Assembly: GCA_049340005.1 (NCBI GenBank)
Contig: JBMPIY010000017.1
Length of the DNA stretch: 64,000 bases
Origin: CAXBDP01 sp963974465
GTDB taxonomy: Bacteria; Bacteroidota; Bacteroidia; Cytophagales; Cyclobacteriaceae
Strand: one strand, 5' to 3'
The notes under the pieces were generated by a model that was not told the origin of the DNA, made no database searches, and worked only from the letters and a program-made list of their open reading frames with translations. A program made the translations under genes and the position numbers. Every line of letters starts with the position of its first letter. The stretch's first letter is position 1. Shown piece by piece: positions 45,390 through 54,119 of this stretch.

Positions 45390-47662
45390 AAGCCTACGTT
45401 TATATTTTCCGCTTGAACATCTACCACTGCTATGGCAACCATATTTACAATATCTCGAATGTTGCTACCTAATTGCAATATATGCACAGGCTTATTCATA
45501 CCAAGTAGTATTGGCCCTATAGCCTCAGCTCCACCCATTTCGGCAAGAAGCTTATATGCTATATTGCCCGATGCTAAATCTGGAAATATTAAGGTGTTTG
45601 CACCTTTCTCTCTAATCTCGCTAAATGGATAATTTTCTTGCATTAATTGGGGGTTCAATGCGGTATTTGCTTGCATTTCACCTTCTATGATAAGCTCTGG
45701 GAATTTATCTTTAGCCAATTTTGTGGCTTTAGCTGTTTTAACTGCAACTTCCCCACGTGCTGAACCAAAATTAGAATATGAAAGCATAGCGATATGAGGT
45801 TCCACATCGAAGAATTTTACTGCTCTAGCTGTTAGCCCAACAATTTCCACTAGTTCCTCTGCTGTTGGGTTTGTATTTACGGTAGTATCAGCAAAGAAGA
45901 AATTTCCCTTTTTGTTAGACATGATATACATACCAGCAACTTTATGTACTCCAGGTGCCACCCCAATCACTTGTAATGCAGGCAAAATTGTAGATGGATA
46001 ATCTCTAGTAAGTCCACTAATTAACGCATCGGCTTGTCCGGTTTCTACAAGCATAGAACCAAAGTAATTGCGTTCACGCATAAGTTTTTTAGCTTCATAT
46101 GCTGTGAGACCCTTCCTTTTTCTCTTTTGGTAAAGATAATGCCCAAACTCCTCCATTTTTTCAGGCTCTTCGAAAGGATCAATAATTTCCACATCCAATT
46201 CGAGTTCAAACTCTTTAATGAGAGATTCAATTTTCTTTCTGTTCCCTAGTAAAATTGGGATGGCAATTTTTTCATCTACAAGTATTTGAGCTGCTTTGAT
46301 TATTTTATGATGATCGGCTTCTGCAAAAACAACTCGCTTAGGACTTTTGCGTGCTTGACTAATTATTCTCGACATTAATCGATTGTCAATGCCAATTCGT
46401 CTTTCAAGTTCAAGTGCATATTTATCCCAATCCGTAATTTCAAATCTTGCGACACCGGAATCCATAGCAGCTTTTGCTACTGCTGGTGAAATACTTGTGA
46501 TTAATCGTGGGTCTAAAGGTTTTGGAATTAGATAATCTCTTCCAAAAAGCATTTTGCGAATGCCGTATGCTTTGCTCACCATTTCAGGAACCGGTTGTTT
46601 TGCTAAGTTCGCAATCGCTTTTACAGCGGCAAGTTTCATTTCTTCATTAATTGAAGTAGCACGCACGTCCAATGCACCTCTAAAAATGAAAGGAAAGCCT
46701 AATACATTATTCACTTGGTTAGGATGATCAGATCTTCCTGTCGCCATAATTATATCTTTCCTCACTGAGGTGGCCGTTTCGTAGGCAATTTCAGGATCAG
46801 GATTTGCAAGAGCAAATACAATTGGATCTGCAGCCATTACCTTAATCATTTCTTTGTTTACGACATTACCAACACTTAAGCCAACAAAGACATCGGCATT
46901 ACGCATTGCATCTAAAAGAGTGTGAATATCCCTTGTTGTAGCAAATTCCTTTTTAAGATCGTCTAATTCTTGCCTATCAGCTCTAATCACACCTTCTTTA
47001 TCGCACATGATTATATTTTGCCTTCTTACACCAAGGGCAATATATAACTTGGTACATGCTATTGCTGCTGCTCCAGCTCCATTCACTACCAGGGTGATGT
47101 CTTCTATTTTCTTTCCAATGATTTCTAGTCCGTTGATTAATGCTGCACTAGAAATGATAGCCGTACCATGCTGATCGTCGTGCATTACAGGAATTTTCAT
47201 TTCCTTTTTGAGTGTTTGCTCAATTTCAAAACACTCTGGAGCTTTAATGTCTTCCAGATTGATTCCACCAAAAGTAGGTTCCAATGCTTTGACAATCTCA
47301 ATGAATTTCTTCGGATCCTTTTCGTTGACTTCTATATCAAACACATCGATTCCTGCAAATTTTTTAAAGAGGACACCTTTTCCTTCCATTACTGGTTTAG
47401 AAGCTTCTGGGCCAATATCGCCAAGGCCTAATACAGCAGTGCCATTAGAAATTACAGCGACTAAATTGCCTTTTGCAGTGTATTTATAGACATCCTCTGG
47501 ATTATTTGCAATTTCTTTACAAGGCTCTGCCACACCTGGTGAATAGGCTAAAGCTAGATCCATTTGGGAACTAAGCATTTTGGTAGGAACTACTTCAATT
47601 TTCCCAGCTGGATCCTGAGAGTGATATCTTAGCGCATCTTGTTTGCGAATCTTTAACGACAT
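45386..47662 (-). CDS. maeB: NADP-dependent malic enzyme with phosphotransacetylase-like domain
   Basis: A 758-residue two-domain protein. Residues 1-~430 are malic enzyme (AYSPGVAEPCKEI, GDIGPEASKPVMEGKGVLFK, HDDQHGTAI, and the NAD(P) motif VVNGAGAAAIA). Residues ~430-758 are a phosphotransacetylase-like domain, as in E. coli MaeB, which is regulatory rather than catalytic there. It oxidatively decarboxylates malate to pyruvate, supplying NADPH. It is the first gene of the maeB-ruvA-sprA run. The cofactor preference follows the family and is not read directly. Confidence 0.95.
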   Translation of the reverse strand: MSLKIRKQDALRYHSQDPAGKIEVVPTKMLSSQMDLALAYSPGVAEPCKEIANNPEDVYKYTAKGNLVAVISNGTAVLGLGDIGPEASKPVMEGKGVLFKKFAGIDVFDIEVNEKDPKKFIEIVKALEPTFGGINLEDIKAPECFEIEQTLKKEMKIPVMHDDQHGTAIISSAALINGLEIIGKKIEDITLVVNGAGAAAIACTKLYIALGVRRQNIIMCDKEGVIRADRQELDDLKKEFATTRDIHTLLDAMRNADVFVGLSVGNVVNKEMIKVMAADPIVFALANPDPEIAYETATSVRKDIIMATGRSDHPNQVNNVLGFPFIFRGALDVRATSINEEMKLAAVKAIANLAKQPVPEMVSKAYGIRKMLFGRDYLIPKPLDPRLITSISPAVAKAAMDSGVARFEITDWDKYALELERRIGIDNRLMSRIISQARKSPKRVVFAEADHHKIIKAAQILVDEKIAIPILLGNRKKIESLIKEFELELDVEIIDPFEEPEKMEEFGHYLYQKRKRKGLTAYEAKKLMRERNYFGSMLVETGQADALISGLTRDYPSTILPALQVIGVAPGVHKVAGMYIMSNKKGNFFFADTTVNTNPTAEELVEIVGLTARAVKFFDVEPHIAMLSYSNFGSARGEVAVKTAKATKLAKDKFPELIIEGEMQANTALNPQLMQENYPFSEIREKGANTLIFPDLASGNIAYKLLAEMGGAEAIGPILLGMNKPVHILQLGSNIRDIVNMVAIAVVDVQAENINVGL

Positions 47663-47681
47663 AAAAGTAAGTTTTGGGAAT

Positions 47682-47709
47682 AAAAAAAGGGTTTAATTAA
47701 AAACCCTTG
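47682..47709 (-). terminator. Rho-independent terminator after the DUF4837 gene
   Basis: On the minus strand, AAGGGTTT pairs with AAACCCTT around a TTAATT-type loop and is followed by a T-run. It sits about 50 bp after the DUF4837 stop and just before maeB, so it separates the two minus-strand units and suggests maeB has its own promoter nearby. Confidence 0.85.
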
Positions 47710-47756
47710 CAAGATAATATGTTTTAAAGATAAGGAATTAATCCCTCTTATGAATT

Positions 47757-48842
47757 CTAGCTTTGTGCGGCAGAATTTGCTTCTCTGAATGTCCAAAGTA
47801 CAGCCTCAATTTCTCTCAGTATATCACTGTGTTGTTCATTTGGATAATAGATGAAACCTTCAAGATAAATGATTCTTTTATTCTCATTATCATTAAATAC
47901 ATATGAGAGGAAAGAACCACCCATCGATTTATTATTAGTTCTCCATTGTCCTCTAGATTCGATTGAATACTTACTATTCAAGAAATTTAGATTTCTTTGA
48001 GCTATTGGGATTCTTCTTTCGGTCATCATGAATGAATTCGGATTATTTGGATCTCCATAAATATGCTCTTTACCAATTTCATCTCTCCACAATAGTACAT
48101 TTTCTTCAGTGAAATCGGCCTCTGATGAGTATGGTTTTATATGCATATAGATATTACGATCTACTTTCCCATCGAAATCACGAAACCATACGAAATCATC
48201 AGTTTGTCTCACAACTTTATAACCTATTGGCATATTCAATGACATCCCTAAGTTGTTAAGCATACTTTCCTTTATGGCAGCAGACTCTCTCGTAAGAACC
48301 ATTTTATTAGTAATGTATTTGCGTTCTGTCACATTGAAGTAGTCTCTTAATTTGTTTCTGTTTTCGGAAATATTCTTAGCCATTTCCTCTGAGTTTCTAC
48401 CAAACAGATGTAAGGTCTCTTGTCCTACAGCATAATCATCTTGAGATGTTTGCATATAAAGATCAGGATCCTTTTTAATCATGTCAATTGTCTCGCTTGT
48501 GTAGTTACTTCTGATAATTCTACTTCCTTCGCTGTTGTCATCAAGTGTATTTACATAAATTATATTTCTAACATTTCTAAGAGTAGATGTTAATTTCTCT
48601 GGGCTCACTTGTCTGATTGTAAATAATGGCTCATCTCTATAGAGTCCTGGAAATGACGATCTGAAAGTAAGTTTGAGCTCATCACCAACGGGCCCTTGCC
48701 ACAAACCATCATCGATTACCAATATTATTTCACCTACTGCTCCTCCCGCATTTTGTTTGAATGTCTGATTCATCGAATCTGATGAACAGGAGATCGCTAT
48801 GACACCGATCAATAGAAAGATTGATTTTATAATTGCTTTCAT
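47757..48842 (-). CDS. DUF4837-family lipoprotein
   Basis: A 361-residue protein with a lipoprotein signal peptide whose lipobox is AISC near residue 19 (SIFLLIGVIAISCSSDS). The mature part begins GGAVGEIILVIDDGLWQGPV, the recognisable start of DUF4837, a Bacteroidota-specific family of unknown function. It is probably periplasmic and lipid-anchored. It lies 90 bp downstream of the transglycosylase gene on the same strand. Confidence 0.9.
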   Translation of the reverse strand: MKAIIKSIFLLIGVIAISCSSDSMNQTFKQNAGGAVGEIILVIDDGLWQGPVGDELKLTFRSSFPGLYRDEPLFTIRQVSPEKLTSTLRNVRNIIYVNTLDDNSEGSRIIRSNYTSETIDMIKKDPDLYMQTSQDDYAVGQETLHLFGRNSEEMAKNISENRNKLRDYFNVTERKYITNKMVLTRESAAIKESMLNNLGMSLNMPIGYKVVRQTDDFVWFRDFDGKVDRNIYMHIKPYSSEADFTEENVLLWRDEIGKEHIYGDPNNPNSFMMTERRIPIAQRNLNFLNSKYSIESRGQWRTNNKSMGGSFLSYVFNDNENKRIIYLEGFIYYPNEQHSDILREIEAVLWTFREANSAAQS

Positions 48843-48932
48843 AATTAAAAACGTTTAATGCTATAAGTTAAAAAACGAATCTGTTAGAGATCGGTTCAAT
48901 ATACTTATAAATTAGTTGAAATAGGAATAATT

Positions 48933-50315
48933 TTAGCCAATTACTAATTTTTGGCCAGGCTTTATTTTATTCCCACTCAAATTGTTTCGTTTTCTCAATT
49001 CATCAATGGAAATCTGATGCTTAATGGAAATATCCCAAAGTGTATCTCCAGGCTGAACTTGATATAGCTTTTGGCCATTTTGGGTAATGACTTCAGCAAC
49101 TTTAGAGCTGGCACTTGATGCAGGAACCCAAATATTCATTCTCTGCCCAACTCGGATAAGGTTACCGTTAAGCATATTCCATTCTCTCAAATCAGCTACA
49201 CTTACATTATAACGTTGAGCAATTTTACCAAGTACATCGCCGCTTCTCACGCTATATGTTACTTTTTCTCTTCCATAAGTACTTCCGGGAGCATTCGTAG
49301 CTAGTTTTTCTAGATCTTCCCTGCCTGTAGCTGCCATTGCCATTATATTATCAAAATCTCCTTCAATGCTGTGAGCATAATGAGCAGGAATTTTCAGCCT
49401 GAAGTTTTTGGCGTTTTCTGGTACTGCACCTCTAATTAGCGAAGGATTTAATAATTCTAAATCTTCCATACAAATACCACTTGCATCTGAAAATTTCTCT
49501 AGGTTGACAAATTGGTTTACTTCTATGGCTTCATAGTCCATTGCGTATTCCATATTGTTCGGCATCAAATTATGCTCTTCCAAGTGGTTCATTGTGTAAA
49601 TAATGGCAACCATTTGTGGAACATATGAACGTGTTTCACGCGGGAGGTGATCGTAAATTCCCCAAAAAGTGCGTTTGCCACCACTTCTATTTATTGCCTT
49701 TCTCACATTCCCTGGACCAGCATTGTAAGACGCCAATGCTAGATGCCAGTCACCAAAAATGCCATAAAGTTGCTTTAAATAAAGACAAGCCGCTTCGGTC
49801 GCAGATTCAGGATCCATTCGATCGTCCGAATACCAAGTTTGATTGAGTTTGAAACTACGTCCTGTAGCTGGCATAAATTGCCATAAGCCAACAGCACCAG
49901 CTCTACTTCTTGCTCTAGGATTCAAACCAGATTCTACAATTGCCAAATATTTCAGCTCATCTGGCATATTATGTTTAGCAAGATATTTTTCAAATAGAGG
50001 AAAATAAACGTTCATTTTCCTAGCTACCATTCTGGTGTATTCTCTTTCTCTTACTGTAAAGTAATCGACAAAAATTTTGATTCGGTCATTCATTTCCAAA
50101 TCCAATGAAGAAGGGATCGATGCTAAACGTTGCTCAATTTCTTCATAACTAGCATCAGGGATGTAATCAAACATTAGAGGACTTGTATATAAGTCTTCCT
50201 CCAGAACCTCAGAATTACTGATGTTTAGATTTTCCTGTGAGAAACAAACAGAGGAGGCCATTAGCATTATAGAAATAGCTCCAATTGTATTGTAAAATAT
50301 GCGTTTGTTTCTCAT
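48933..50315 (-). CDS. Lytic transglycosylase with two LysM domains (MltD-like)
   Basis: A 460-residue exported enzyme that cleaves peptidoglycan glycan strands. It has a signal peptide (MLMASSVCFSQ). An SLT/GH23 domain spans about 105-260, with the catalytic Glu at 128 (LAIVESGLNP) and the motif AVGLWQFMPATG. Two C-terminal LysM domains follow (about 350-395 and 414-459), each with SGD or PGD start motifs, and bind the glycan. It lies 9 bp downstream of gatA on the same strand. Confidence 0.95.
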   Translation of the reverse strand: MRNKRIFYNTIGAISIMLMASSVCFSQENLNISNSEVLEEDLYTSPLMFDYIPDASYEEIEQRLASIPSSLDLEMNDRIKIFVDYFTVREREYTRMVARKMNVYFPLFEKYLAKHNMPDELKYLAIVESGLNPRARSRAGAVGLWQFMPATGRSFKLNQTWYSDDRMDPESATEAACLYLKQLYGIFGDWHLALASYNAGPGNVRKAINRSGGKRTFWGIYDHLPRETRSYVPQMVAIIYTMNHLEEHNLMPNNMEYAMDYEAIEVNQFVNLEKFSDASGICMEDLELLNPSLIRGAVPENAKNFRLKIPAHYAHSIEGDFDNIMAMAATGREDLEKLATNAPGSTYGREKVTYSVRSGDVLGKIAQRYNVSVADLREWNMLNGNLIRVGQRMNIWVPASSASSKVAEVITQNGQKLYQVQPGDTLWDISIKHQISIDELRKRNNLSGNKIKPGQKLVIG

Positions 50316-50324
50316 AGCTTTAAT

Positions 50325-51749
50325 TTAGTTCATTTTGAGCAAATAATCACCAAAGGACATAACTTCTCCTTCATTAAATGCTTTGCCTACTATTTGCAAA
50401 CCAATAGGCAAACCCTGTGAATCGTTTCCGATTGGAATAGAGATTCCCGGAAGACCACATACTGATGCTTGAACGGTGTAAATATCAGCTAGGTACATTT
50501 CTATTGGACTTTTGTTGTGCTCACCCATTTTGAATGCCGTCGTTGGCGTAGTCGGAGTAAGCAAAAAGTTGTACTTTTCAAGAATAGATTCTGTATATTC
50601 TTTGATCAAGCGCCTAACTTTGAGAGCTTTGATATAATAAGCATCGTAATAACTGGCACTTAAAACAAAGGTGCCTAGTAAAATCCTCCTTTTAACCTCT
50701 TCTCCAAACCCTTCAGATCTGGAGTTTTTATACATAGCCTCAAGAGTAGGGGAATTTGGACTTCTGTAGCCATATCTCACACCATCAAACCTTGAAAGGT
50801 TTGAACTTGCTTCGGCGGTAGTTAAAATGTAATAAGTCGGTAGTAAGTAGTCTAAGTATGGAAAAGTAACTTCTTCGACTGTATGACCTTCAGCTTTTAA
50901 CTGAGCAATTTTATCTAGTGTAGCCTTTTTTATTTCTTCATTTAGCCCTTCACTTTCAAGGGTTTCCTTGATATAAGCAATTTTCGCTTTTCCTTCAAAT
51001 GCTAAGTTCTGACTGTAATTTGGAACTTCTTTTCTCGATACCGTGCTGTCATTTTCATCAGCTCCGGCGATTACTTCAAGAACTAAAGCCACATCTTCCA
51101 TTGATTTACCAAATATACCAATAGAGTCAAACGATGAAGCATAAGCAATCAAGCCATATCTACTAATTCTAGAGTAGCTAGGTTTTAGGCCGATTATTCC
51201 ACAAAATGCAGCAGGTTGCCTTACGGAACCACCTGTATCTGAACCAAGGGATATTAAACACATATCAGCTTGAACAGCCACGGCAGAACCTCCAGATGAG
51301 CCTCCAGGAACCCTTTCGTGATCAGCAGCATTTTTTACTGGGCCGAAGTATGAGTTTTCATTAGACGAACCCATTGCAAATTCATCGCAATTGTTCCTAC
51401 CTATAATAATGGCATCCTCATCAATCAATCTTTGAACAGCTGTCCCATTAAATTGAGCTTCGAATTTGTCTAAGATATGACTGCCAGCTTGTAGCCCGTG
51501 ATCTTTATAACAGAGTACATCCTTTAGGGAAACAACCATCCCAGCTAACTTGCCAGCTCTCCCTTCCTTAATTTTGAGGTCAATTTCCGAAGCTTTTACA
51601 AGTGCTTCATTAGCATAAACTTCCACAAGGGCATTTAGCTCTGTGTTGTTTTCAATTGTTTTTAGGTAATTTTCAACGAGTTGTTTGCAGGAAATTTCTC
51701 CTGAATCAATGTCTTTACGAATGGAACTTAGCGAGTGGTAGGTTTTCAA
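50325..51749 (-). CDS. gatA: Asp-tRNA(Asn)/Glu-tRNA(Gln) amidotransferase subunit A
   Basis: A 474-residue amidase-signature enzyme of family length with the complete Ser-cisSer-Lys triad: K76 (VSLKD), S151 (GGSSGGSAVA) and S175 (DTGGSVRQPA). As GatCAB it converts mischarged Glu-tRNA(Gln) or Asp-tRNA(Asn) to the amide form; gatB and gatC are not in this window. It overlaps the tatA gene by four bases. Confidence 0.95.
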   Translation of the reverse strand: MKTYHSLSSIRKDIDSGEISCKQLVENYLKTIENNTELNALVEVYANEALVKASEIDLKIKEGRAGKLAGMVVSLKDVLCYKDHGLQAGSHILDKFEAQFNGTAVQRLIDEDAIIIGRNNCDEFAMGSSNENSYFGPVKNAADHERVPGGSSGGSAVAVQADMCLISLGSDTGGSVRQPAAFCGIIGLKPSYSRISRYGLIAYASSFDSIGIFGKSMEDVALVLEVIAGADENDSTVSRKEVPNYSQNLAFEGKAKIAYIKETLESEGLNEEIKKATLDKIAQLKAEGHTVEEVTFPYLDYLLPTYYILTTAEASSNLSRFDGVRYGYRSPNSPTLEAMYKNSRSEGFGEEVKRRILLGTFVLSASYYDAYYIKALKVRRLIKEYTESILEKYNFLLTPTTPTTAFKMGEHNKSPIEMYLADIYTVQASVCGLPGISIPIGNDSQGLPIGLQIVGKAFNEGEVMSFGDYLLKMN

Positions 51750-51973
51750 TCCTTAATTGATTTTTTGGTTTCTTTTACATTTTCATCTATCTCATCTCTT
51801 ACCTCTTTGGTAGCATCTTTGAATTCTCTGATGCCTTTGCCAAGTCCACGAGCAAGCTCAGGAATACGCTTAGCTCCAAAAAAGATTAGAATAAGTAAAC
51901 CTATTAGTACAAGCTCTCCACCACTTGGAACCCATACAAGGATAGAACTTAGAATGTTGCTTAAAATTAGCAT
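51746..51973 (-). CDS. tatA: Sec-independent translocase protein TatA/TatE
   Basis: A 75-residue protein with one membrane helix (about 18-36), the FGAKRIPELARGLGKGIREF hinge and amphipathic helix typical of TatA, and a short acidic/basic tail. It forms the pore of the twin-arginine pathway exporting folded proteins; tatC is not nearby. It overlaps gatA by four bases. Confidence 0.93.
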   Translation of the reverse strand: MLILSNILSSILVWVPSGGELVLIGLLILIFFGAKRIPELARGLGKGIREFKDATKEVRDEIDENVKETKKSIKD

Positions 51974-52168
51974 TGGATTAAAATTTAGGATGTAATTTTC
52001 GTGTAAAGATACAGAATAAAGAAAAGGCTTACCAACATTTGGTTTGACCTTTTATTTTTATGCTTTCCAAGTCAAAACGAGTGTGTAAAGGAAATAATTC
52101 AGATTAACGATTCCTTGCAATTTTTGATAAGCTGATGCCAACTAAGCTATTTATTCCTTAGCAAACAA

Positions 52169-53473
52169 TCATTTCCTGATAAGCCAATCTTGCGGGTTTT
52201 GAGCTTGAGTGCTTTTCCAAATTTGGAATTGAATTTCTGTAAGCCCATTGGAGCTAGTATGTAGCTCTCCAATGCTCTCCATAGCGTTAATTTTCTGCCC
52301 ATTTTTTACAAATACTTTTTCAAGTCTTGCATATACTGAGTAGTACTCACCATGCTTTATAATTACGACGGTATTCATGCCTGGAACTGAAGCAATTGAA
52401 GTGACTTCTCCGTCAAAAACACTTCTAACGATTGCATTTGGCTCAGTTCGAATATCTACACCATCATTTGGGATGGTTATTCCTCTCAATGTAGGGTGTG
52501 GCTGGTTACCAAATTTCTGTGAAACGAAACCAGAAGTTACAGGCCAAGGAAGTTTATTTTTATTGTCTGAAAATACAGCCGAAAGTCTAATGTTTTCTTC
52601 TTCGAGATTTCTGGAATCTGCTTCACTTACATTGCTACTTGCTGTAGCCCGGCGTTCCATTTCTCTTTTCACTACATCAGCAATCAAGGTGTTAAGTTTT
52701 TCAACGGAGTTTTTCCGCTCAGTAAGATCTTTTTTCAGCTGCGTTTCCCTTTTGGAGAGTGAAGTAAGAGCATCCTGTTGTTTTTTCTTAAGGCCTTGTA
52801 AGGTTTGGTTTTGGGCAAGTTGCTCTCGCAAAAGCTGGTTTTGCTCCTCCCGCTTTTTCTGGGTTATTAGCAATTCTTCACGTAGTGATTCCTGTACTCT
52901 AGTAATTGTTTCTGCTTGTTTTCTTCTTGCATCACCATATTGCTGCATATACTTATAGCGCATGTAAAACTGGTAGAATGACTTGGAAGAGAACAAATAC
53001 ATCAACTCGTTCACGCCACTTTGACTTTTGGAGGTGGCATAAATCATGGCCGCATATTCACTTTTCAGATTATCTAATTCTCTTTCGAGTGCGGTTATTT
53101 TATCAAGATTTGCCTTGATTTCTCTATCAAGTAGCCGTACTTCTTGGTTGATGCTCGAAATTAATTCTTGTTGTGTTTCAACTTGTTTGTTGATTGAATT
53201 GAGCTCGCTTAGGGTAGTTTGCTTTTCTTGAGTGGTTTTAGAAAGAATGCCTTCTATTTCCTTTATTTTAGTGATGATATTAGCTTTTTGTTTCTCTAGC
53301 TCGTTTCGGTTTTGAGAAAAAGCGGGAGGTAAAATGAGCCAAAATAAAATGAAAAAAGCAACACTAAATACGCGTGTAGCGATCGGGAATGCTAAAGGGG
53401 AATGTGAGTGCTTCTGCGCTGATATCAACCCTTGAGTGTTCAATTTGTATGGTAGTTTGTTGTTTCTTTCCAC
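52169..53473 (-). CDS. EnvC-like murein hydrolase activator with degenerate LytM domain
   Basis: A 434-residue protein: an N-terminal membrane or signal segment (about 36-52, FSVAFFILFWLILPPAFS), a long coiled coil (about 55-300), and a C-terminal M23/LytM domain (about 310-434). The peptidase ligands are degraded: the site normally HxGxD reads NDGVD, and the HxH-type loop reads YSVYARLE. That fits EnvC, which activates amidases rather than cutting peptidoglycan. The start is uncertain: ATG at 53473 overlaps the DUF4292 gene by 110 bp, and the only alternatives before the signal segment are TTG codons. Confidence 0.85.
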   Translation of the reverse strand: MERNNKLPYKLNTQGLISAQKHSHSPLAFPIATRVFSVAFFILFWLILPPAFSQNRNELEKQKANIITKIKEIEGILSKTTQEKQTTLSELNSINKQVETQQELISSINQEVRLLDREIKANLDKITALERELDNLKSEYAAMIYATSKSQSGVNELMYLFSSKSFYQFYMRYKYMQQYGDARRKQAETITRVQESLREELLITQKKREEQNQLLREQLAQNQTLQGLKKKQQDALTSLSKRETQLKKDLTERKNSVEKLNTLIADVVKREMERRATASSNVSEADSRNLEEENIRLSAVFSDNKNKLPWPVTSGFVSQKFGNQPHPTLRGITIPNDGVDIRTEPNAIVRSVFDGEVTSIASVPGMNTVVIIKHGEYYSVYARLEKVFVKNGQKINAMESIGELHTSSNGLTEIQFQIWKSTQAQNPQDWLIRK

Positions 53474-54119
53474 TTGTATTGTAATTCAAAGATACAGCAC
53501 TTTTGAAAGGAATTGGCATTCCGCTCACATTTTCATAACCATCAAAACTCATTTTCAACGAATTATTGATAGGTTTTTGTACGATTTCTAAGTTTTCTAA
53601 TTTCATAATGCCGGCATGCATGAAATTTTCAACTAAGAGGTTTGCCAACTGCTGCTTCACTTCCCAAACGTTCCCTTTCCTATTTATCTTATCTTTTTCT
53701 TGCAAAGGGAAAGGCATATTTCCCAAAAATATCTCTTGCAGGATATTGTAGTCTACATAAAAATTGAATCGACGAATTAAACTTGGGTAATCAAACACTG
53801 AATACGTTCGGTTAATTCTGTCCATAATGGCAACTTCATTTTGTGTTACAAGCACTCTGCCTGCCTCTATGCCTAGTGCTGCGGTAATAGACATCCAAAT
53901 TACGCTATCTTGTTTTATGCGAATACTGCCTGTGCCGCTTAGACTTTGATTAGGAGTTTCAAATTTGATTTTGCTGCGGGTGGTAAGGTATTCGAAGTTG
54001 GATTCTGGAAGTTCGAAATTAGCTTTGCCTTCATTTGAGCCAATGGTCGAAGATTTTTTAGAACAAGAAGAAATGAAAAATAGTAGAATTGCAAAAGTGA
54101 ATAAGAAAGCCTTATTCAT
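53364..54119 (-). CDS. DUF4292-family lipoprotein
   Basis: A 251-residue lipoprotein. I chose MNKAFLFTF at 54119 because it gives a proper lipoprotein signal (LLFFISSCSKK) and overlaps the TPR gene by only 8 bp; a longer frame would add 15 residues with no signal function. The mature part (FEYLTTRSKIKFE through DYNILQEIFLGN and GMPIPFKSAVSLNY) is DUF4292, a LolA/LolB-like beta fold common in Bacteroidota. It may carry lipids or lipoproteins, by fold only. Confidence 0.88.
   Translation of the reverse strand: MNKAFLFTFAILLFFISSCSKKSSTIGSNEGKANFELPESNFEYLTTRSKIKFETPNQSLSGTGSIRIKQDSVIWMSITAALGIEAGRVLVTQNEVAIMDRINRTYSVFDYPSLIRRFNFYVDYNILQEIFLGNMPFPLQEKDKINRKGNVWEVKQQLANLLVENFMHAGIMKLENLEIVQKPINNSLKMSFDGYENVSGMPIPFKSAVSLNYNTSGKKQQTTIQIEHSRVDISAEALTFPFSIPDRYTRI

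Noticed and set aside
52377..52958. 193-residue reading frame antisense to the EnvC-like gene
   Set aside because: It is Ser/Cys-rich, lacks a family signature, and is a shadow of the coiled-coil gene's codon pattern.
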